Shown in pieces: positions 6,102 through 10,464 of a DNA stretch of 10,464 nt. The stretch lies in contig CAITUB010000282.1 in NCBI GenBank assembly GCA_903895515.1, forward strand, positions 1-10,464. The letters are read 5' to 3'. Both the position numbers and the translations under genes were made by a program. Under the pieces are notes generated by a model. That model had not been told where the DNA came from. It made no database searches and worked only from the letters and a program-made list of their open reading frames with translations. This DNA is from an uncultured Acidimicrobium sp. (GTDB lineage Bacteria > Actinomycetota > Acidimicrobiia > Acidimicrobiales > Ilumatobacteraceae). Within the stretch, counting starts at the first letter, position 1. Each line of letters starts with the position of its first letter.

Positions 6102-7141
6102 AGCGGCAAAACACGAACTGCGTCAGGCAGTACGTCGATATTGGTTGTTGCATTTTCTTCCAAATGGCGTGAATTCTCGTCGTTAGGAATTTCTGCCACC
6201 AGTTTCACGCCACCAACGTTTAGCGCAATACGCAGCGATGAACCAGCAAACGTCACGCGCTCAATGATTGCCTGTTGTGAGCCAGTACCAACATGAATTC
6301 GTTCTGGGCGAATCATGACCATGCCATCGCCCATTGGTGCATGCTGCGGGGCAGCAAACTTCACGCCAGAGATTTCCACCACGCCTGTTGAGACCACGCG
6401 ACCAGGTAGCAGGTTCGCCGCGCCAACAAATTTAGCAACATCAATAGTTGCAGGCTTTTCATAAATCTCGCGCGGTGGTGCAACTTGAATCAGCTTGCCA
6501 TCGCGCATAACGCCAATGCGATCGCTCATAGTGAACGCTTCGTGCTGATCGTGCGTCACGTAAATAAATGTGATGCCAATTTGGCGCTGCAGCGATGCAA
6601 GTTCTACCTGCAAGCGTGCACGCAATTGTGCATCCAAAGCACCAAGCGGCTCATCAAGAAGCAACACACTCGGCTCAAGCACCAATGCGCGAGCAAGCGC
6701 AACACGCTGCTGCTCCCCACCCGACAGCTGCGGAACACGACGCTCACTAAATGAGCCAAGCGCAACCAGTTCAAGTGCGTCCATGACGCGCTCTTTGTCC
6801 GACTTCTTCGATACCGTTCCTGGCTTTTCAAAACGCAAACCGAATGCCACGTTGTCAAACACGTTCAAGTGCGGGAATAACGCATAGCTCTGGAACACGG
6901 TGTTCAAAGGACGAGTCTCTGGTTCGTCGTGCGTAACGTCGCGACCATCAATCAAAATGCGACCAGAATCGGGAAGTTCGAACCCACCGATCATGCGCAG
7001 CGTGGTGGTTTTGCCGCAACCCGAAGGACCGAGCAGCGAGAAGAACTCACCTGCGTGAATTTCTAAGTTGACGTCGTTAACAACAGTGCGCTCGCCGAAC
7101 AGTTTGTTGACATGCTCGAGCGTGACCGCGCCATCCAACAT
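6095..7141 (-). CDS. potA: PotA-like ABC importer ATPase with TOBE domain
   Basis: 348 residues with every nucleotide-binding motif: Walker A GPSGCGKTT (38-46), Q-loop Gln84, signature LSGGEQQ (139-145), Walker B VLLLDE (159-164), D-loop ALD and switch His197 in THDQ. The C-terminal part (about 240-348) is the TOBE regulatory domain of the PotA/MalK/UgpC group, including MVMIRPERIHVG. It should energise the PotB/PotC channel, being the only ATPase present. It is unusual in lying on the opposite strand, tail to tail with potC, so importer subunits come from two transcripts. It starts with ATG, preceded by a strong GGGGGAG ribosome-binding site, 23 bases downstream of tRNA-Ala. Members of this group also serve sugar or phosphate-ester importers; assignment to this transporter rests on adjacency and on PotA-like sequence. 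Confidence 0.93.
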   Translation of the reverse strand: MLDGAVTLEHVNKLFGERTVVNDVNLEIHAGEFFSLLGPSGCGKTTTLRMIGGFELPDSGRILIDGRDVTHDEPETRPLNTVFQSYALFPHLNVFDNVAFGLRFEKPGTVSKKSDKERVMDALELVALGSFSERRVPQLSGGEQQRVALARALVLEPSVLLLDEPLGALDAQLRARLQVELASLQRQIGITFIYVTHDQHEAFTMSDRIGVMRDGKLIQVAPPREIYEKPATIDVAKFVGAANLLPGRVVSTGVVEISGVKFAAPQHAPMGDGMVMIRPERIHVGTGSQQAIIERVTFAGSSLRIALNVGGVKLVAEIPNDENSRHLEENATTNIDVLPDAVRVLPLN

Positions 7142-7151
7142 GAACTAGTTC
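7142..7151. repeat. GAACTAGTTC palindrome before potA
   Basis: A perfect 10-bp palindrome exactly fills the space between the potA ribosome-binding site and its start codon. Nine of its bases recur at the potA stop codon (6093-6101). It could be a small operator or simply a spacer. Confidence 0.35.
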
Positions 7152-7157
7152 TCCCCC
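7151..7157 (-). promoter_or_regulatory. Ribosome-binding site of potA
   Basis: GGGGGAG on the minus strand, nine bases before the ATG at 7141. It is among the strongest Shine-Dalgarno sites in the window and lies only seven bases beyond the tRNA 3' end, so it would be kept after tRNA processing. Confidence 0.7.
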
Positions 7158-7164
7158 ATGATTG

Positions 7165-7237
<73 letters not shown>

Positions 7238-7279
7238 GCTATTTCCTGCAAGAGCCTATACGGGTCAACAGGAATTGGG

Positions 7280-8125
7280 CTAGTCCACTAAAGCGTCGCC
7301 GCGCATACCCGCACGCTCAAGGTGAATTGGCAACACACGGCCATACAACTGTTTGGTGCGTTCGGGGCTGCCCACAACGCCTTCCATTTCAGTGAAACTG
7401 AAAATCGCTACGTACCGCATGGTCGGACCACTAAGCGGAGTTACTCGATGCAACGAATAGCGACCCTTAAAAATTTGCAGATCACCAGGCTCTAGATGCA
7501 ACGAATGAATAAGCGACTGATCGCCATCCAACACTCTTCCGACACCGTCATAATTTTCATCTGTTGAGGTACGCAGGTTCGGACTGTATTCAAACTCGCC
7601 GCCATGCTCTGCGTTTTGAATAGCAAGTGTGACGGTGTAGTTGTTGGTGTCGAAGTGCCAAGGGAAACCATTCCCCTCTTCTGCCAAGTTGATGACGACA
7701 TCGGCAAGTGGGTCGGCATATCTGTAGAACGACGGCTCTTCGAGAACCTCTTGTATAAATGGCGCAAACGAGGGCCACTCATACATCGCACGAATGATGC
7801 TGTCATCACCGAAATTATCGGCCGGTACGAATGCGTTTGAGCGGTCGTAAAAACGACGAAGTGGGTGTGTGTCAGGCAAATCTGCCGGCAGCTGAGTGAA
7901 GTACGGATTCGTTCGGTTGAAGTTGCGATGACCCAAATGCGAAACTCTGTCACCTTCAGTAACGAGTGCGGGAATGGCTTCTGGTTTTACAAACTGTTTG
8001 ATTACCGCACAGCCAACTGAGCGAACGTCTTTTTGAACATCGGCTACTAATTGTCTTCGAGCTTCACCGTCTACGTGAATGGGATAGCGCTCAAGGTCGA
8101 CCACCCTCGAAACATCAATTGCCAT
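7280..8125 (-). CDS. Fe(II)/2-oxoglutarate oxygenase, ArpA/BesD-HalD-like layout (hydroxylase type)
   Basis: 281 residues with a complete iron and 2-oxoglutarate site: His157 and Asp159 in WHFDTNNYTVTL, distal His226 in RYSLHRVTP, and Arg237 exactly 11 residues later. GGEFEYSPNLR (175-185) and LEPGDLQIFKGR (211-222) are core jelly-roll strands. It is not similar by eye to the PhyH protein at 1165-2031. The HFDTNN...GGEFEY pattern resembles, from memory, the ArpA/BesD-HalD type oxygenases; in BesD-type halogenases the Asp is replaced by Gly, so this intact HxD protein should hydroxylate rather than halogenate. Amino acids or amines are possible substrates. It lies 36 bases after the histidine phosphatase gene and 42 bases before tRNA-Ala. 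The ATG at 8125 has GGGGA immediately before it, too close for a good ribosome-binding site. Confidence 0.88.
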   Translation of the reverse strand: MAIDVSRVVDLERYPIHVDGEARRQLVADVQKDVRSVGCAVIKQFVKPEAIPALVTEGDRVSHLGHRNFNRTNPYFTQLPADLPDTHPLRRFYDRSNAFVPADNFGDDSIIRAMYEWPSFAPFIQEVLEEPSFYRYADPLADVVINLAEEGNGFPWHFDTNNYTVTLAIQNAEHGGEFEYSPNLRTSTDENYDGVGRVLDGDQSLIHSLHLEPGDLQIFKGRYSLHRVTPLSGPTMRYVAIFSFTEMEGVVGSPERTKQLYGRVLPIHLERAGMRGDALVD

Positions 8126-8161
8126 TCCCCAATGTTGCCATAGAAACGAAGGTGAAAATAC

Positions 8162-8749
8162 CTAGCGCAGGTGCGAAGCCTCGTTGATACTGACTATGGA
8201 TTTCGCTCCAGATCGCGAGGCTGCAACCCGATGGATCGAGGTGTATTGAGGGTAGAAAAAGCCCATTTGCGTTGAAATGCCAAGAACATATGCAAGGTAT
8301 TGATTGACAACGCCACCGTGACACACCACAGCAACCTTCTGGCCTGGGTGTCGATCAATGAGTTCGTTAATCGAAGCAATCACACGATCGCGGAACACTT
8401 CTGGTGAATCGGCAGTTTCATCCCACTCACCCTTCATCATTTTCTGCCAACGCGGATCATTGGTTGCCCGCAATTCTTCAGCAGGAACATATTCCTTAGA
8501 GTTTCTGTCGAATTCTGCAACGCCTTCGCAAACTTCGTATTGGATACCAAGTTTTTCGATGAGTGGCTGTGCCGTTTCACGCGCACGCCTAAGCGGGCTT
8601 ACATACACCGCATCTATTTGCTCACTCGCTAAATAGGCCGCCATTTTCCTGGACTGTTCGTGACCCTCAGCCGATAATTCGGGGTCGGCAATTCCTGTTT
8701 CCAATTCAATGCGCACAGGCAGTGCGTGACGAACCAGGATGATTTCCAC
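8162..8749 (-). CDS. Histidine phosphatase (phosphoglycerate-mutase-like, branch 1)
   Basis: 195 residues starting from GTG. The catalytic RHA motif opens the protein (Arg7, His8, the phosphohistidine nucleophile). Arg55 in SPLRRARETA, Glu79 as the likely proton donor, and His144 in VVCHGGVV complete the pocket. Length and motifs fit a small-molecule or sugar phosphatase rather than a cofactor-dependent glycolytic mutase. In many actinobacteria a phosphatase of this superfamily (GpgP in mycobacteria) directly follows rsfS. Here one gene intervenes, and the sequence after the RHA motif (LPVRIELETGIADPELS) differs from what I recall of GpgP, so that function is not assigned. The start at 8749 has no clear ribosome-binding site. 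It is 29 bases downstream of the kinase-like gene and probably co-transcribed. Confidence 0.92.
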   Translation of the reverse strand: MEIILVRHALPVRIELETGIADPELSAEGHEQSRKMAAYLASEQIDAVYVSPLRRARETAQPLIEKLGIQYEVCEGVAEFDRNSKEYVPAEELRATNDPRWQKMMKGEWDETADSPEVFRDRVIASINELIDRHPGQKVAVVCHGGVVNQYLAYVLGISTQMGFFYPQYTSIHRVAASRSGAKSIVSINEASHLR

Positions 8750-8778
8750 GTCTAAGAATGTAGATGGATCGGCTTGCG

Positions 8779-9834
8779 TTACAACAACTCAGCCAGGTTC
8801 AGCTCGCGTACTGCGCGATCAAACCTGTTGGTCATTACTTCAATCAACGTGCGTTGGCGTGGGTCCGACAAGTCCATTCCCCTACTTGCAATTACTGGGT
8901 ACGCAAGGCAGAACAATGCAGCAGTTCGGTAGTGCAACCACAGTGTGTCGCGGTCTACAAGGCCAGCTGGAGCACCATGAGTGATTAGCGCAGTAACCCA
9001 TTGATCAAACAAATCACGCTCGTGCTTGCTCGCAACTTCAGGGGTAAGACTTTGCGTTACAAAATATGCAATGTCATATGCGCCAGTGCCTGTGCCCAAC
9101 AATTGGAAGTCAATGGCAACAGGTTCGTTGTTTTCATTAAACAACAAGTTGTCTGCGCGATAGTCGCCATGACACAACGTGTTTGGTCCAACCACCATGC
9201 TGCTCAGCAATTTTGGAAGTGCTTCGCTGAAGTGCGGACCAATTTCCAGGATCGCTTGCGGCAATGACATCTCGGCCGTCAACTTCGCCCAGCCTTCACC
9301 AAACACAAACGGCAACACAGCAGGATAAATAGGATCACCAAGGCTCACGGTTTTACCCGCTTCTGCGAGTGCGTCACCCTTACCCCACCAATTGGCATGC
9401 ACTTTCGCTGCAGCATCGATGGACTTGCGCGCATCTTCAATAGTCATGCCAATGTTTTGGTCAATGATTCGCATGTTGCCAAGGTCTTCCATAACCACCA
9501 CAAACTTGCTCGTCTCTTCATCAATCAATGAGAGATAGCCAACAGGAACTTGAATTGGCATTTCATGAACGAGTGAATTAAAGAAATTCGCTTCGCGGAT
9601 GTACATGCGAAGCATGGTGCTTGTGAACACTGCTGCTTCATCGAGTGCCGGAAGTTTGACAATGACCGAAGACGGACATTTTGGACCCGTAAGTTTGCAT
9701 CGATACAACGCGCTCGACACGCCAATGCCTGAACCAATCTGGTTGCAATCGATTGAATCGACTTCCCAACCCAGTGCAGACTTAAACCACTCCTGATTAA
9801 CGTCGCCAATAGACGACGGAATATGTGCCCCCAC
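8779..9834 (-). CDS. Ecdysteroid-kinase/APH-like small-molecule phosphotransferase
   Basis: 351 residues of the protein-kinase-like fold used by aminoglycoside, choline and ecdysteroid kinases. A loop rich in Gly and Ser (IGSGIGVSS, 33-41) is followed by the ATP-binding lysine in VIVKLP (Lys60), a helix Glu81, the hinge VVVMEDLG (112-119), the Brenner motif LCHGDYRADNLLF (His222, Asp224, Asn229), and the metal-binding Asp242 in AIDFQ. Active-site residues are intact. The LPALDEAA and HGDYRADNLLF wording fits the phosphotransferases often annotated as EcKL-like in actinobacteria, whose substrates are mostly unknown. A phosphatase gene follows 29 bases later, so the two might act on the same metabolite in opposite directions. 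This is inference. The GTG start is supported by a strong ribosome-binding site. It separates rsfS from the phosphatase. Confidence 0.88.
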   Translation of the reverse strand: MGAHIPSSIGDVNQEWFKSALGWEVDSIDCNQIGSGIGVSSALYRCKLTGPKCPSSVIVKLPALDEAAVFTSTMLRMYIREANFFNSLVHEMPIQVPVGYLSLIDEETSKFVVVMEDLGNMRIIDQNIGMTIEDARKSIDAAAKVHANWWGKGDALAEAGKTVSLGDPIYPAVLPFVFGEGWAKLTAEMSLPQAILEIGPHFSEALPKLLSSMVVGPNTLCHGDYRADNLLFNENNEPVAIDFQLLGTGTGAYDIAYFVTQSLTPEVASKHERDLFDQWVTALITHGAPAGLVDRDTLWLHYRTAALFCLAYPVIASRGMDLSDPRQRTLIEVMTNRFDRAVRELNLAELL

Positions 9835-9839
9835 AAATA

Positions 9840-9846
9840 CCCCCTT
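9840..9846 (-). promoter_or_regulatory. Ribosome-binding site of the kinase-like gene
   Basis: AAGGGGG on the minus strand, five bases before the GTG at 9834. It decides that unusual start. Confidence 0.6.
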
Positions 9847-9849
9847 GGC

Positions 9850-9867
9850 ACACAGTACACACTGTGT
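9850..9867. other. 7-bp inverted repeat between rsfS and the kinase-like gene
   Basis: ACACAGT, a 4-base loop (ACAC) and ACTGTGT form a perfect inverted repeat in the 58-base spacer, three bases upstream of the kinase ribosome-binding site. No T-run follows on either strand, so it is not an intrinsic terminator. A regulator operator or an mRNA hairpin in the leader is possible. Confidence 0.5.
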
Positions 9868-9876
9868 CGAGAGAGC

Positions 9877-9892
9877 AAAAATCCCTTACGGG
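9877..9892 (-). terminator. Weak terminator-like hairpin after rsfS (CCCGTAAGGGAT copy 2 plus T-run)
   Basis: Directly after the rsfS stop the minus strand reads CCC, GTAA loop, GGG, A and five Ts. The stem is only 3 GC pairs, so read-through is likely; the GNRA-type loop adds some stability. The first 12 bases are identical to the element at 1102-1113. Confidence 0.35.
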
Positions 9893-10267
9893 TTAGGCGA
9901 TGGCTTGCCAGTCAACAACGGGAACGTCTTGATACAGGCGTTCAATTTCATAGAACTCGCGAATGTCTTCCGAGAAGATATGCACGATCACATCGCCGTA
10001 GTCCAGCAACACCCACTGCTGTTCCGCCATGCCCTCGCTGCGTAACAACGGGCGGTCAGACTCTTCGCGAATCTTGCCTGTGATCTCGTTGGCAATGGTG
10101 CGCAATTGACGCGAGTTGCTGGCACTGACCACCACAAACATTTCGGTTATGGCCAGAATGTCACCGACATCGAGAACAATGATGTTGCTGCCCTGCTTGT
10201 CATCAGCAGCACGCGCTGCAACGGCAGCAACTACTGCAGCATCGGTTTTGTTTATTGTCTTATTCAC
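9893..10267 (-). CDS. rsfS: Ribosomal silencing factor RsfS
   Basis: 124 residues from GTG at 10267. RsfS (formerly the RsfA/Iojap family) binds ribosomal protein uL14 and blocks subunit joining when nutrients are short. The family pattern is clear: IIVLDVGDILAITEMFVVVSASNSRQLRTIANEI (29-62), then EG at 78-79, WVLLDYGDVIVHIFSEDIREFYEIERLY (85-112) and a closing D-x-x-x-x-DW. The start was chosen because GTGAATAA overlaps the stop codon of the upstream gene and gives a normal family length; the 22-residue extension to a TTG at 10333 lies wholly inside that gene and is not RsfS-like. It is a core gene and the best marker of chromosomal location in the window. Confidence 0.95.
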   Translation of the reverse strand: MNKTINKTDAAVVAAVAARAADDKQGSNIIVLDVGDILAITEMFVVVSASNSRQLRTIANEITGKIREESDRPLLRSEGMAEQQWVLLDYGDVIVHIFSEDIREFYEIERLYQDVPVVDWQAIA

Positions 10268-10464
10268 TTGGCGCCACCGTAGTACTTGGAAGCTCTGGGT
10301 TGGCAGTGATGAAGTCCATAAAGTCTTTACCAATCACAAATTGGGCGCTAATTCCCTGCACTGGCTGCTTTTTCTTCATGAATTTGATCTTGCCCAATAC
10401 CGATTCCAAGCCAACTTTGCCAATGTCCACAATTGCTGGGTCTGAGTAGCGAATTTGTGTCTGC
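10260..10464 (-). CDS. C-terminal fragment, possibly an LCP (LytR-CpsA-Psr) family protein
   Basis: A reading frame open from the right edge gives 67 residues, from QTQIRYSDPAIVDIG through a Lys-rich patch (KIKFMKKKQ) and QFVIGKDFMDFI to a Thr/Pro-rich end (PSTTVAPSE). The stop codon overlaps the rsfS start (GTGAATAA), so it is a real coding end and co-translated with rsfS. The fragment is too short to identify by motif. In other actinobacteria such as Streptomyces, an LCP-type envelope protein lies between nadD and rsfS, and the Thr/Pro-rich tail is compatible with an extracytoplasmic protein; the LCP label rests on that context only. Confidence 0.6.
   Translation of the reverse strand, partial: QTQIRYSDPAIVDIGKVGLESVLGKIKFMKKKQPVQGISAQFVIGKDFMDFITANPELPSTTVAPSE

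Noticed and set aside
6093..7151. The AACTAGTTC copies flanking potA as target-site duplication of an inserted gene
   Set aside because: Nine bases are too few, one copy is largely dictated by two stop codons, and potA has matching partner genes adjacent rather than transposase or integrase signs.
7238..7279. TTGACC as a -35 box for tRNA-Ala
   Set aside because: No -10 hexamer lies at a workable distance upstream of the tRNA 5' end; the only AT-rich candidate is two bases from it.
7492..7953. 153-residue open frame on the minus strand inside the second oxygenase gene
   Set aside because: It is a +1/-1 shifted reading of a gene with intact HxD...H motifs; the composition is Ser/Thr/Met-rich with no family features.
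10268..10333. Upstream TTG start for rsfS
   Set aside because: The extension lies inside the preceding gene and has no RsfS-like sequence; GTG at 10267 overlaps the upstream stop in a typical coupled arrangement.
10116..10445. 109-residue plus-strand frame over rsfS and the right-edge gene
   Set aside because: It is antisense to rsfS, and the low-complexity Ala/Thr translation is typical of a reverse frame.

Overview
The window looks like chromosomal DNA of an actinobacterium, most likely a low-to-mid-GC aquatic member of the Acidimicrobiia (Ilumatobacter-like). This is an inference. It rests on roughly 50% GC, an rsfS gene preceded by a gene of the kind found between nadD and rsfS in actinobacteria, a luciferase-like (probably F420-dependent) oxidoreductase, a Tat/lipobox substrate-binding lipoprotein, and several GTG starts with weak or absent Shine-Dalgarno sites. 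No phage, transposon or CRISPR sequence was seen. Genes are packed tightly and no gene-free stretch exceeds 300 bases.

Layout. On the minus strand from 1090 down to the left edge lie a short-chain dehydrogenase (332-1090) and, five bases after its end, the N-terminal part of a luciferase-like monooxygenase (1-329, cut by the window edge). A 74-base divergent spacer (1091-1164) separates them from a plus-strand operon, 1165-6094: a PhyH-type Fe(II)/2-oxoglutarate dioxygenase, a Rieske oxygenase of the carnitine/glycine-betaine/choline type, a PotD-like lipoprotein, and PotB- and PotC-like permeases. Gene junctions are +3, +9, +2 and -4 bases. The matching PotA-like ATPase (6095-7141) is on the opposite strand, and its stop codon directly abuts the potC stop codon.

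The rest of the window is one minus-strand train, read right to left: the end of a probable LCP-type gene, rsfS (overlapping it), an ecdysteroid-kinase/APH-like phosphotransferase, a histidine phosphatase, a second and unrelated Fe(II)/2-oxoglutarate oxygenase, tRNA-Ala(GGC), then potA. rsfS and the tRNA are core genes; the rest look accessory.

How it fits together. The plus-strand operon reads as an uptake-and-oxidation module. A Pot-type ABC importer would bring in a cationic, probably N-methylated or quaternary amine. The Rieske enzyme and the PhyH dioxygenase would hydroxylate or demethylate it, and the divergent SDR and luciferase-like oxidoreductase could carry out follow-on redox steps. 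The substrate cannot be read from the sequence. Several polyamine-contacting positions of PotD appear changed, and no Rieske reductase is present, so the pathway is incomplete as seen. It is a candidate for an uncharacterised catabolic system.
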